From Nitrospiria bacterium (GTDB lineage: Bacteria; Nitrospirota; Nitrospiria; DASWJH01), in assembly GCA_036397255.1 (NCBI GenBank), contig DASWJH010000019.1:1-32286 (forward strand): a DNA stretch of 32,286 bases, given 5' to 3'. Within the stretch, counting starts at the first letter, position 1, and every line of letters starts with the position of its first letter. Positions 1 through 8,467 of this stretch are shown piece after piece. The translations under genes were made by a program, and so were the position numbers. The notes beneath the pieces are model-generated. The model saw only the letters and a program-made list of their open reading frames with translations, was not told the origin of the DNA and ran no database searches.

Positions 1-140
1 GGGAATGACGAACTGGATTTTGCAGGAACCTCTAATACTTCAAAGGCTTCAACCACAGAATGACTTTGCCTTGACCCTTGCCCTGTATGGACCTTAAACA
101 CTTTTTAACAATTTTTACCCACTCGATTACACGAAGACCC
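1..140 (+). repeat. Left arm of 140-bp inverted repeat
   Basis: Positions 1-140 are the reverse complement of 15219-15358, with mismatches only at positions 69 and 129 (138/140 identical). The outer end begins GGGAATGACG, a motif shared with the hairpin repeat at 15427-15450. The repeat may continue to the left of the window. No ORF or transposase lies in the arm. It frames the cytochrome/propeller locus together with the right arm. Confidence 0.95.
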
Positions 141-489
141 AATTTTTGAAATAAATTAGGAAATAAATTTCTTAAAAAAATCTTTATTTTTCTCTCCAGA
201 AACGAATATTTTTTATAGAAGATATACGAGATGTTTTAAAATAAACTAAATTAAAAAATTTCAAAACGACAATATTACTATATTTTGACTAGGGTTAGAC
301 TAACAAAAAGTGTATAACACGTGGGTAGTGGGGAAAGAACCATCGGTTAAGGAGCTGAAATTGCAGTATTTTCAACGAAATAGAGAAAATTTGATTTGAT
401 TTGAGTCACCTTTTTTGTTGAACAATAATAAACATCCTTGATCTATTCCAAAATAAATTTATTCCCTGATATCGAATAGGATTTCTGAA
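141..489. other. AT-rich intergenic region upstream of the accessory locus
   Basis: No credible gene lies in this very AT-rich stretch. It holds two short dyads close together, GTTAGACTAAC at 294-304 and GTGTATAACAC at 310-320, which could be operators but are short enough to arise by chance. A possible promoter for the first gene is listed separately. Confidence 0.5.
401..429 (+). promoter_or_regulatory. Possible sigma70-type promoter for the first operon
   Basis: TTGAGT (401-406) is followed after 17 bp by AATAAT (424-429), close to the -35/-10 consensus. It lies about 60 bp before the first gene. The surrounding DNA is AT-rich, so chance matches are likely. Confidence 0.3.
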
Positions 490-1215
490 ATGCCGCTTTT
501 GGGAAAAAAAGAAATCACTCTTCTTCTTTTAATAACAGGGATATTTTTTTGTTTTCCGGACCATTCTTACACAAGCCAAAGCGGATTTGAGTGGACCCTT
601 CGCGCAACCGGCCTTCAACAGGGCCATGCTTTTGCCATCTTTGAGCATCCAGAAATCACAGAACGGAAATGGGTTGGGGTAGGAGAGAGTATTAATGGGA
701 GCCAAGTAGTCCGGGTCGAACGGTTCCGGGTTATTTTAGATACCCCAAGGGGAAGGAGCATTCTTTCTCTGGGAGGGAATGAAGGACAAGGATTTCCTCC
801 ATTGGTGGAATCCCCAAGGGATGGGTATGAGCATGGAACCGACCTGAATGCTCTCCTGAACGAAAAAATCATGGGCTTGGTGAACCAGCCCATATTGATT
901 CCTGAGGATGTCCGGGGAAGGCTTGTGAAAAGTTTGAAAGAAAGTTTTGATGCCGGACAGATGGTTCCGGGTGAGGCCACCCTGGTCATTGGAGGAGGAG
1001 AGGAATGGGTTCCGGGAATTAAAACCAAGGTGGATTTTCCAATAATTGGGATTGAGAAGGAAGACCAGATTATCCTGATTAATGGAATGGTTCCTGATCT
1101 GGATGGGAAAAAATGGAAGAATGTTCTTGGCGTGATCCAGGACGCAAAATTACTGATTTTTGCCTTTATACGTGGGGAAGAGATTTTTTCAGAGGTTTTT
1201 GAAGTTAATGATTAA
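490..1215 (+). CDS. Exported GspC/PDZ-like protein
   Basis: This 241-residue protein has a hydrophobic N-terminal segment (about residues 8-22) consistent with a signal peptide or anchor. Residues about 36-95 (ATGLQQGHAFAIFEH onwards, with VGVGESI and VERFRVILDT) resemble the periplasmic homology region of type II secretion protein C: a small beta-domain whose strands carry bulky hydrophobics and an R-V-I-L-D turn. The C-terminal 55 residues (GIEKEDQIILINGMVPDLDG) look like the second half of a PDZ domain with its GD-x-I-x-x-x-NG signature. No other secretion gene is nearby, so it is more likely a stand-alone scaffold for the locus than a working GspC. AGGA sits about 9 nt before the ATG. It is separated by 37 nt from the next gene. 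The family assignment rests on pattern reading only. Confidence 0.5.
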   Translation: MPLLGKKEITLLLLITGIFFCFPDHSYTSQSGFEWTLRATGLQQGHAFAIFEHPEITERKWVGVGESINGSQVVRVERFRVILDTPRGRSILSLGGNEGQGFPPLVESPRDGYEHGTDLNALLNEKIMGLVNQPILIPEDVRGRLVKSLKESFDAGQMVPGEATLVIGGGEEWVPGIKTKVDFPIIGIEKEDQIILINGMVPDLDGKKWKNVLGVIQDAKLLIFAFIRGEEIFSEVFEVND

Positions 1216-1252
1216 TTCTTTTTGGGAAAACGAAGGGTAATGGAGGCCTGTT

Positions 1253-1606
1253 ATGAATCGGTTTATAATTTTGGTTTTGGTCCTTTTTTTTATGGGGGGT
1301 TTTTCCCCGGGCATGGGTCATTCTGAAACGGCCAATGAAATTGAGGTTCGAAAGTCCGTTTCATCCGGAACGATTTTTCTTGTAGATGAGATTGGGCATT
1401 ATGTGATGATTCAAAAGGAAAATGGAAAGAGGGTTTCTCTGGAGCTAACCGGGGAGACGGAAGTTACACTAGATGGGAAGACGCTCTCTTTGGAGAATTT
1501 GGGTTCCCTCAAAAAAGGGTACACTGCCACGGCTGAGCATTTTACCAATGACGCAGGAATGCAGCGAACCATGTGGCTAAAGGTAGGGAAAGGGATGGCC
1601 CAATGA
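1253..1606 (+). CDS. Small exported beta-rich protein of unknown function
   Basis: This 117-residue protein starts with a clear signal peptide (about residues 1-23, cleavage near GHSE). The mature part is about 90 residues and reads as a short beta-barrel: a strand-turn-strand GTIFLVDEIGHYVMIQ, a charged hairpin, then TEVTLDGKTLSLENL and an alternating C-terminal strand. This resembles DUF5666-like small domains, but I do not recognise the family firmly. A GGAGG ribosome-binding site lies 8 nt upstream of the ATG. The stop codon overlaps the next start (ATGA), so it is probably translationally coupled to the large cytochrome mosaic. Confidence 0.7.
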   Translation: MNRFIILVLVLFFMGGFSPGMGHSETANEIEVRKSVSSGTIFLVDEIGHYVMIQKENGKRVSLELTGETEVTLDGKTLSLENLGSLKKGYTATAEHFTNDAGMQRTMWLKVGKGMAQ

Positions 1607-4600
1607 GTTATTTATTGAACAATAAAAGATTATTATTCTTTTCGGTTTTAATAGGGTCCAGCTTCTTTTTGATTTTAGGGTTTCCAAAATTAAGCCTTGC
1701 AAATCACACGGCTGCGGGTGCCTTTGCAGAAGACCCGGCCATCGATGGGTGTAATCACTGTCATAATTTGACGATTACCGGAGGCAATGCGGGTGGGAGT
1801 AGTCGGCGTGCGGCCTTCTCCCCGGCAAATGGGGGTGGTTTTGATCCCCATGCCCGACGAAATAGCTGGAGTGGAACCGTTAGTTTTATGCTCAGTAAGG
1901 GTTCTCCTTCGTCTACCGCTGCAACGGCCTATTTAAATACTTGGTATTCTTTAAGCACAACGTGTCCTTCGGGGACTCCGGAAGGGCAAAGCTGTGCCTT
2001 CGATCCGGACCCTCCCACCCAGCCTATGAATGTAATCAGTACACCCGATGTCTCTGGAACCCGAATTACATTGACATGGGATCCATCGACAGATAACCGA
2101 GCGGTAACCGGATATAATATTTATCGGGATTTAGGGGGAACTCCCACCGGGACCTCCACAACAACAACTTTTCTAGATTCAGGCCTTACCCCCGAAACCA
2201 CCTATACCTATGAAATAGAGGCTTTTGATGCTGCAGGAAACCTTTCCCCCAAATCCACACCTCTAAATGTGACAACCGCTGCGCTCCCCCAGGATACGGA
2301 CCCCCCTTCTCAACCGGATGGCGTTGGAGGATTTACCGATACAACCGGTACGAAAGTTTTTCTTTTCTGGAATGCATCCACCGATAATGTAGGGGTGACC
2401 AGTTATAATATCTACCGGAATGGAGATCCGACACCCGTGGGAAACAACACCACCACAACATTTTTAGATTCAGGCATTGTCCCATCAACCCTGTATAGCT
2501 ATGAAATCGAAGCAATGGATGCCGCGGATAATTTTTCTCCGAAGTCCTCACCGGCATTTCAAATTGCAACCAGTACAGGTCCCATTGATGTGGGGTTAAT
2601 TTGCGACATTCCTGAAGGGGTGACCAACTTTGTGGTTTCTCCTAACTTTAGCAATGACGGATCTATTTTTGTGGCAACAGGGGCAAATAGAGCTTACAAA
2701 TGCCAATTTGATGGAAATAACTGGAATAAGACACAAATCTGGCCTGCCGGGGCCAACCCTCCGCCTCCTTTCTGGACCGAGGTGGTTGAAATAGGCATTT
2801 CTCCGACTTATGCCAATGACAGTACTTTATTTGCCACAACCCGATACTATTTTTACAAATCCACCGATGGTGGAACCACCTGGAATGGGACCAGTATGGC
2901 CTGTGGCATCACTGGTTGGAATACGGAATCGGTTGCGGTTTCCCCCAATTTTGCAACGGATGGCGTTGTTTGGGCGGGGACCTGGCGGGATGGAAGCCTA
3001 CAAACCGATGGGGCCTACCTCTATAAGTGGTACCAGCAGTTTTTTGGATTATGCTGGGGCATTAGGATCGATTTAAATGGGCCCGATGGTTCTGGATTTT
3101 CAAGTATCGCCATAGATCCTAACAATGCAAATAATGTTTATGCCGGTGTAACGGGTGGTGGACAAGAAGGGGTGTGGGGTACTACCGATGGATTGAATTT
3201 TGGGGGAGCCCCGGTTCTTTCCGGGCTTCCCGTTGTGGATGTGACCGTGGCATCTGATGGAACGGTCTTCGCGGTTGGTGATTCGGATCTGGTTTATCGT
3301 TCCACAGACCAGGGAGCTAACTGGAATAGCTATACTGCAGCGGATCCCGGTCATTCGATCCAAAACATTGATGCGAGCCCATCCTATTCTTCAGATGGAA
3401 ATGTTCTTTTATGTACTTCAGCAGCTCCGGGATCGGGAACACATGGATTGAGAAAGTCCGAGGATGGAGGACAAACCTGGGAAGGTGTGGCGTTCCATGA
3501 GGGTTCTTGTACCGATGTCCATTACCATCCCAATTATCCAGCCTCCCCCATTGCTTTTGCCAGCGATACCGAGGGGGTCTATCAAATTCTATTGGCAACC
3601 CCAGTTATCGATAACGATATCGACGGCTGGGATTCGGCAAACGACTGTAACGGTAATGATCCAACCATCTATCCAGGGGCAATTGAGATTCCTGATGATG
3701 GAATTGATCAAGATTGCGATGGAAAGGACCTTAGTATCCTTCCTGGGGGAATCCTAACCAACATATCCACAAGAGGTTTTGTTGGGGCCGGGGCCAATGT
3801 AATGATTGGGGGGTTCATTATTGAAGGGGGAAGCCCAAAAACGATTTTGATCAGAGCCCAAGGCCCAAGCCTGGTGGATTTCGGTGTATCGGGGGCAATG
3901 GCTAATCCGACGATGCAGCTTTTCTCGGGTTCTACTGTGATTGCGCAGAATAATGATTGGCAGAATACAGATCCGTTGTGCGCGGCCCCTGTGGTCTCTT
4001 GTGGGGGATCAGCAGAGATCATCACAACAGGGCTAGATCCCTGCACAGCGGCAACAACGGGATGTACGTTGGATTCAGCGATATACGTCACATTACCTCC
4101 CGGGGCTTATACCGCGATTGTAAGTGGAGTGGGGGGAACGGGGGTTGGATTGGTTGGGGTATTTGAGGTATCTACAGGCGCCTCAATTCTGACCAATATT
4201 TCAACACGAGGATTTGTTGGGACGGGAGCCAACGTTCAAATTGCGGGATTTATTATTGGAGGAACTGATCCCAAAACGCTTTTAGTGCGTGCCCAAGGCC
4301 CAAGCCTGGTGGATTTCGGTGTATCGGGGGCAATGGCTAATCCGACGATGCAGCTTTTCTCGGGATCTACTGTGATTGCGCAGAATAATGATTGGCAGAG
4401 TACAGATCCGTTGTGCGCGGCCCCTACGGTTTCTTGTGGAGGATCGGCAGAGATCATTGCAACCGGGTTAGACCCCTGCACAGCAGCGACAACGGGATGT
4501 ACGTTGGATTCGGCAATATACGTCACATTACCTCCCGGCGCTTATACCGCGATTGTGAGTGGAGTGGGAGGAACAGGAGTTGGATTGGTGGGGGTATTTG

Positions 4601-4611
4601 ATTTGGATTAG
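1603..4611 (+). CDS. Exported mosaic protein: haem c, two FnIII, BNR propeller, MopE-like motif, duplicated C-terminal domain
   Basis: The start is ATG 1603, overlapping the previous stop as ATGA; an upstream in-frame start at 1573 would give an implausible charged leader. The 1002 residues read in order: signal peptide (1-34); one haem c motif CNHCH (50-54); two fibronectin type III domains (about 137-226 and 234-324); a region with Asp-box/BNR repeats (STDGGTTW, STDQGANW, SEDGGQTW; about 330-665), probably a beta-propeller; an Asp-rich segment (about 669-708, NDCNGNDPTIYPGAIEIPDD then DGIDQDCDG) matching the MopE putative metal-binding pattern; and two tandem copies of a roughly 145-residue domain (about 717-1002) with RAQGPSLVDFGVSG and LPPGAYTAIVSG. 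That last domain is a secreted repeat type common in environmental bacteria. A terminator follows at 4679. The role is inferred to be surface-exposed redox or metal binding; the partner is unknown. Confidence 0.85.
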   Translation: MSYLLNNKRLLFFSVLIGSSFFLILGFPKLSLANHTAAGAFAEDPAIDGCNHCHNLTITGGNAGGSSRRAAFSPANGGGFDPHARRNSWSGTVSFMLSKGSPSSTAATAYLNTWYSLSTTCPSGTPEGQSCAFDPDPPTQPMNVISTPDVSGTRITLTWDPSTDNRAVTGYNIYRDLGGTPTGTSTTTTFLDSGLTPETTYTYEIEAFDAAGNLSPKSTPLNVTTAALPQDTDPPSQPDGVGGFTDTTGTKVFLFWNASTDNVGVTSYNIYRNGDPTPVGNNTTTTFLDSGIVPSTLYSYEIEAMDAADNFSPKSSPAFQIATSTGPIDVGLICDIPEGVTNFVVSPNFSNDGSIFVATGANRAYKCQFDGNNWNKTQIWPAGANPPPPFWTEVVEIGISPTYANDSTLFATTRYYFYKSTDGGTTWNGTSMACGITGWNTESVAVSPNFATDGVVWAGTWRDGSLQTDGAYLYKWYQQFFGLCWGIRIDLNGPDGSGFSSIAIDPNNANNVYAGVTGGGQEGVWGTTDGLNFGGAPVLSGLPVVDVTVASDGTVFAVGDSDLVYRSTDQGANWNSYTAADPGHSIQNIDASPSYSSDGNVLLCTSAAPGSGTHGLRKSEDGGQTWEGVAFHEGSCTDVHYHPNYPASPIAFASDTEGVYQILLATPVIDNDIDGWDSANDCNGNDPTIYPGAIEIPDDGIDQDCDGKDLSILPGGILTNISTRGFVGAGANVMIGGFIIEGGSPKTILIRAQGPSLVDFGVSGAMANPTMQLFSGSTVIAQNNDWQNTDPLCAAPVVSCGGSAEIITTGLDPCTAATTGCTLDSAIYVTLPPGAYTAIVSGVGGTGVGLVGVFEVSTGASILTNISTRGFVGTGANVQIAGFIIGGTDPKTLLVRAQGPSLVDFGVSGAMANPTMQLFSGSTVIAQNNDWQSTDPLCAAPTVSCGGSAEIIATGLDPCTAATTGCTLDSAIYVTLPPGAYTAIVSGVGGTGVGLVGVFDLD
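3751..4185 (+). repeat. 435-bp tandem repeat, copy 1 (in-frame domain duplication)
   Basis: Copy 1 of an in-frame 145-codon duplication inside the mosaic cytochrome gene. Against copy 2 (offset 435), the first roughly 105 bp differ at about 30 positions. Positions 3856 to about 3987 match at all but two. The remainder is about 90% identical. Confidence 0.93.
4186..4608 (+). repeat. 435-bp tandem repeat, copy 2
   Basis: Second copy of the 145-codon unit, ending at the stop codon of the gene. It encodes the same ILTNISTRGFVG start and AIVSGVGGTGVGLVGVF end as copy 1. The near-identical core lies at about 4291-4422. Confidence 0.93.
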
Positions 4612-4678
4612 TTGAAGGAAAAAAATTTAAGTTTTTAATAAAATGATCTAAAACAATAAGAGGTACGTTTAGGAGAAT

Positions 4679-4707
4679 ACCGTGTTTTTTCATAACACGG
4701 TTTTTTT
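4679..4707 (+). terminator. Rho-independent terminator
   Basis: An 8-bp perfect stem ACCGTGTT (4679-4686) / AACACGGT (4694-4701) with a 7-nt loop is followed by a T tract. It lies about 70 bp after the mosaic cytochrome stop and closes the first three-gene transcription unit. Confidence 0.85.
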
Positions 4708-4827
4708 ATTTTTTAAATTAATAAAATAATATTTCTATGATGTAATAGAGAACACTGGCTTAATAAAATATAATTTTAAGTTAGGTTAAAGATAGATTCT
4801 TAAATTTAAAGGCTTAAGGTCCTTTTT

Positions 4828-6468
4828 ATGAACCTTAAATGGAAAAAATTTCTAAAAGGGGTTTTAATTATATTTTTTATGGGATTTGCTCAAACCGTTG
4901 TCGGAATGGAACCCCCACCAATAAGGGTAAAGAAGCTTTGTGGGCAGTGTCACTCCACGATGATTAACGATGATTGCATTTCAGGTCATTGCGATAAAAA
5001 ACCTTTAATCCATTCGGAGGCAAGGGATTGGCTTCAGTCAGTGGAATATATGGTTAGGGTGTTTGGCTGCAAAATGACCCCAGATGAACAAAAAAATGTT
5101 GTGGCTTATTTAGAAAAAAATTATCCTGGTAAGGTTTATCCTTTAACCTGGACGAAAGTGTTTACTGCGGATCAGAAAAGCGGATGGAATGTGGTCTCGT
5201 TAAAGGAATGGAAAGGCCATCTTTACATGGGAACCGAGGGAGGGGGGAGAATTTTTCGGTCTGGGAACGGTCTTGAATGGAAGGAAGTGGCGGCCACCGG
5301 CCACGATAAAGTTTATGGGCTGATTCCCTTTAAAGAGTATCTCTATGCGGGAACGTTTGATCCCGAACCACAAATTTGGAGGAGTTCCGATGGACAGACC
5401 TGGAAACAGGTAGGCCTTCTTCCCTTCCAACAAAAGGGGGTCACGGCATTTGGGGTTTTTAATGGGAATCTTTACGCGGGAACCGCTGCTTCTGAGATTT
5501 ACAGGTCAAAGGATGGTAAGGAATGGGAGCGGGTTGTTGCTTTAAAAAATAAGGTTCAGCCTTCCTGGTCCCTTTGGATCCGTTTCATAACTATATTTAA
5601 AGGGGTGATGTTTGTTGGGTTGGAAGGGGGGGAGATGTATTCCTCGGAAGACGGCCTATCCTGGTCCCAGGTTCTCCTTTCTTTAGATGGCGGAACCGGT
5701 CTAAGGGGTGCAGGAGTTTTTAATCAAGAACTTTTCGTGGGGACGACCAATACCGGAGAAATTTGGAATACCGGTGATGGAAAAAAGTGGAAAAAAGTTT
5801 TTTCCCCCGAGACTAAAAAAGGGTATGTGGCTTCTATGGTGGTTTTTAACCATGCTTTATATGCCAGTATCAATCGTTTGATTGTTCGTACAATGGACGG
5901 GTTGCATTGGGAAGAGGTGGGGGAAGTCGGATTTAAAACAGTTGAAGCCATGACCAATTTTAAAAATTTCCTGTATTTGGGAATCGATAGTCCACCGGAA
6001 GCTCAAATTTTTCGGACCTCGGGTCTTTCCCCTAGCCAGCGTTTAGTTCCTTTTGAGGAAGTAACCAAACTAGGATCGGTCCAGGGAAGTTTAAAGGATC
6101 TTCATACAGGGTTTTTTCTTTACCAAACCCTGGAGGAGAGTCCCATTGAGGAAACAAGCGGGTTGGATCATGTATGGAAATTTAGAAATCCGGGAGGAAA
6201 ACGCTTTCTCCTTGTGATTCGCGGATACCACCCAAAAACAACTGTGGGGGAGGAATTTGTTTTTTCCTATTCGGTGGATAATCGGGAATATAAAGAAATG
6301 TTTTCGCTCAAAGCTACCCGTGAAGATTGGAATTATCAGTTCTTTGAATTGCCTAAACTTCAAAAAGGCAACATTTTTATAAGGGTTAGAGATGCAAACA
6401 GAAACAATGAACCTCCCCTTAAAAATAAAATTTTAATAGATCACCTTTATATTTTAGTGGAAGGGTAA
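4828..6468 (+). CDS. Exported N-terminal cytochrome c plus Asp-box propeller protein
   Basis: This 546-residue protein has a signal peptide (1-26). A mono-haem cytochrome domain follows (about 30-103), with CGQCH at 38-42, then RDWLQSVEYM and MTPDEQKNVVAYLEKNYP. That second half matches the C-terminal cytochrome domains of the three propeller proteins downstream, here moved to the N-terminus. Residues about 108-400 hold six blade-like repeats of the form S-x-DG-x-x-W-x-x-V (RSSDGQTWKQV, RSKDGKEWERV, SSEDGLSWSQV), indicating a beta-propeller. The last 130 residues look like a beta-sandwich, perhaps a carbohydrate- or protein-binding module. Three extra cysteines (50, 55, 81) surround the haem domain. 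AAGG lies about 9 nt before the ATG, and a TATAAT box at 4769-4774 could be a -10 element. Confidence 0.82.
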   Translation: MNLKWKKFLKGVLIIFFMGFAQTVVGMEPPPIRVKKLCGQCHSTMINDDCISGHCDKKPLIHSEARDWLQSVEYMVRVFGCKMTPDEQKNVVAYLEKNYPGKVYPLTWTKVFTADQKSGWNVVSLKEWKGHLYMGTEGGGRIFRSGNGLEWKEVAATGHDKVYGLIPFKEYLYAGTFDPEPQIWRSSDGQTWKQVGLLPFQQKGVTAFGVFNGNLYAGTAASEIYRSKDGKEWERVVALKNKVQPSWSLWIRFITIFKGVMFVGLEGGEMYSSEDGLSWSQVLLSLDGGTGLRGAGVFNQELFVGTTNTGEIWNTGDGKKWKKVFSPETKKGYVASMVVFNHALYASINRLIVRTMDGLHWEEVGEVGFKTVEAMTNFKNFLYLGIDSPPEAQIFRTSGLSPSQRLVPFEEVTKLGSVQGSLKDLHTGFFLYQTLEESPIEETSGLDHVWKFRNPGGKRFLLVIRGYHPKTTVGEEFVFSYSVDNREYKEMFSLKATREDWNYQFFELPKLQKGNIFIRVRDANRNNEPPLKNKILIDHLYILVEG

Positions 6469-6499
6469 CATGGTTTTTTTTCCTAAAACCTTTAAGGGG

Positions 6500-6529
6500 T
6501 TGACAAGGTTTATATTAAGATGCTAGGAA
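6500..6529 (+). promoter_or_regulatory. Possible promoter before the dihaem gene
   Basis: A perfect TTGACA (6500-6505) is followed after 18 bp by TAGGAA (6524-6529), preceded by TGC, which would serve as an extended -10. It lies in the roughly 118-bp gap between the two cytochrome genes. The weak -10 lowers confidence. Confidence 0.4.
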
Positions 6530-6586
6530 AAGTTTAAGGGAGTGTATGATTATTTAAAACCCTTTTAATTTTTGATCAGGTTTTTT

Positions 6587-8467
6587 ATGCCTTTTTTCTT
6601 TAAGCATTTTGGAAAAAGATTTTTTCAAGTAGCCATTTTTCTTTTAATAATCAATGGCGTTTATTCTTTTTCCTTTGGTTTTCCCTTGGTTAAGGATGGA
6701 AAAATTGATTTGGAGGTCCTTTCTCAGGTCCGTTCTATCATGGAAAACCGCTATGGGAAGGAATACGCTAGACTTTTTTTTAAAGCATTTGAAAAAACCC
6801 ATGAAACAGGGAAAGATCTGTTTCGTGTTATGCCCAACTGTTTTGTCAACCAAAGACTCATGCACTTTTCGGGAAATGCCCTTTCGATCACCTTTCGGCC
6901 TACGGAAACCAATACCTGCCGGTTTTGTCATCAACCGAATATAGATGGTGTATTCGATGATGCCTTTCGACAAAAAGTCTGGCCTCAAACCACCCATAAT
7001 ATTAATCCCTGGCTAAATGTTTTTGACCCCACTTGGCTGGACAGCATTGTTCCCCCGGCTTCAATTCCCACAAAGGTATCCGATTATATGGGGGTTGACA
7101 ATCTTGCTGAGGCTATTAAAAGAAGCGGATTGGATCTTAAAAACCCTATGGCTGATTTTCAAACCATCCAAAAAGGAAAGGGTCATGGGCCATTCAAGTA
7201 TTTTCCCGATCTAGATCCTTCAACCGTTAATCCCAGAAACGGATGGGCGAATAATGGGTGGCGGGCCTTTAAGTGGAAACCCTTGCCCTTTACCTATCCG
7301 GGAGCATTGGGGGGTTGGAAAGAAATTTTTATCCGGCTCCCATTGAGATTTCGGTTAGATGAAAACGGAACGTTGAGTCAAACCATTTATGATCGAAACC
7401 TTGAAAATGTGGAAAGGGCCATTAAGGGAGAGGACACTTCAAAATATTATCAAGGAAAAGCATCGGATCAAGAAATCCGAATATATCATTTTCCACAAGG
7501 GACCGAATTTATCTTGGCGATCTATTACCTTGACCCTATTTTTGGAAAAGCGGCTCGAATACAGGATTACCGGTATATGGTCAAGTCCGTTTCAGATGAA
7601 GATATTATGGTTTCCAAAAAAGAGGATTTAATTCTGGGGAGTCCCTCGGGGCTTCCAGATCCACAATCGGAATATGAAAAAACGTTGGAAAAAATTTCTG
7701 GAGGGCCCAAAAATCCCTACGGTGTAATTTATGCCCATGCGGGATGGGATTTGCTCTCTTTTCTGGAAGGGGATGTGGAATCCGGAAAATTGCGTCCCTC
7801 CATCCGGGAGGAAAACCAATTCTGCATCGGATGTCATAGCGCCAGTATCGGTGTGGTGAGAGATGGTGTTTGGAGTCTTCAAAGGAAACTTCCTGGACCC
7901 GAGGGATGGCAACTTCAGGATTTTAAGGGAATCAAGGATTATAAGAATCCTTTTTCTGAAAAAGGAGATTTTTATGAATGGATTACCGAGGCCAGAATGA
8001 GCAACCTTTCTTTATTTCCCTATGTTAACAACGATCAAATGGACCTTGTAGGGGGACTTCCCCTGGGAGGGCATGATCATGCTTTATTATTGTACCGGAA
8101 ATATTATCAAATTGTTAAAACCCAAACCCATATGTTGGGAAGGTTTCCCTCGGCCAGTACGGTTCCTCCAGTGGTTTTTGAAAAAGTGGTGAATCAACCC
8201 CATAAACCTTTAAGGGGTTCCCAAAACAGTTACGTGGTTTCGAAAAGGGTCACCGATCTTGATTTTTCCCATTGGCACACCGCTGAGGAGGCCCGGACCC
8301 TAAGTGAGAAGGAGATTGATAAAATCCTTGATCGAATGAGAAAAGGGGTTATTCAAGGAACCTATACGGCCTACCGCCGACAAGAATTGATAGAACGTTT
8401 GGAGGAAGCCAAGCGGGGACTTCGGCCTTCTTTACAGTCCATCGGGAAAAGTAAATTACAACCATGA
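6587..8467 (+). CDS. Large exported dihaem cytochrome c protein of unrecognised family
   Basis: I chose ATG 6587 (626 residues) because AGG lies 6 nt before it; an in-frame TTG at 6572 has no ribosome-binding site. A signal peptide covers about residues 1-31. Two haem c motifs are visible, CRFCH (111-115) and CIGCH (413-417), about 300 residues apart. The region between is rich in W, Y, P and N. That spacing is wider than in the classic dihaem peroxidases (CcpA/MauG type). Possible distal ligands include GGHDHALLLY and the FSHWHTAEEA segment near the C-terminus. The stop overlaps the start of the PD40 propeller gene (ATGA), which indicates co-translation. It could be the enzymatic member of the locus, but no catalytic family is recognised. 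Confidence 0.8.
   Translation: MPFFFKHFGKRFFQVAIFLLIINGVYSFSFGFPLVKDGKIDLEVLSQVRSIMENRYGKEYARLFFKAFEKTHETGKDLFRVMPNCFVNQRLMHFSGNALSITFRPTETNTCRFCHQPNIDGVFDDAFRQKVWPQTTHNINPWLNVFDPTWLDSIVPPASIPTKVSDYMGVDNLAEAIKRSGLDLKNPMADFQTIQKGKGHGPFKYFPDLDPSTVNPRNGWANNGWRAFKWKPLPFTYPGALGGWKEIFIRLPLRFRLDENGTLSQTIYDRNLENVERAIKGEDTSKYYQGKASDQEIRIYHFPQGTEFILAIYYLDPIFGKAARIQDYRYMVKSVSDEDIMVSKKEDLILGSPSGLPDPQSEYEKTLEKISGGPKNPYGVIYAHAGWDLLSFLEGDVESGKLRPSIREENQFCIGCHSASIGVVRDGVWSLQRKLPGPEGWQLQDFKGIKDYKNPFSEKGDFYEWITEARMSNLSLFPYVNNDQMDLVGGLPLGGHDHALLLYRKYYQIVKTQTHMLGRFPSASTVPPVVFEKVVNQPHKPLRGSQNSYVVSKRVTDLDFSHWHTAEEARTLSEKEIDKILDRMRKGVIQGTYTAYRRQELIERLEEAKRGLRPSLQSIGKSKLQP

Noticed and set aside
615-1028. 137-codon minus-strand frame opposite the GspC-like gene
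   Set aside because: No ribosome-binding site, composition typical of an antisense frame, and it lies wholly inside a better-supported gene.
3708-4526. Two similar minus-strand open frames with the same MTYIAESNVHPVVAAVQGS start
   Set aside because: They are antisense shadows of the two in-frame tandem domains of the mosaic gene; their similarity only mirrors that duplication.
4990-5000. GHC in the N-terminal cytochrome as a second haem site
   Set aside because: CISGHC is not a CXXCH motif; only CGQCH qualifies.
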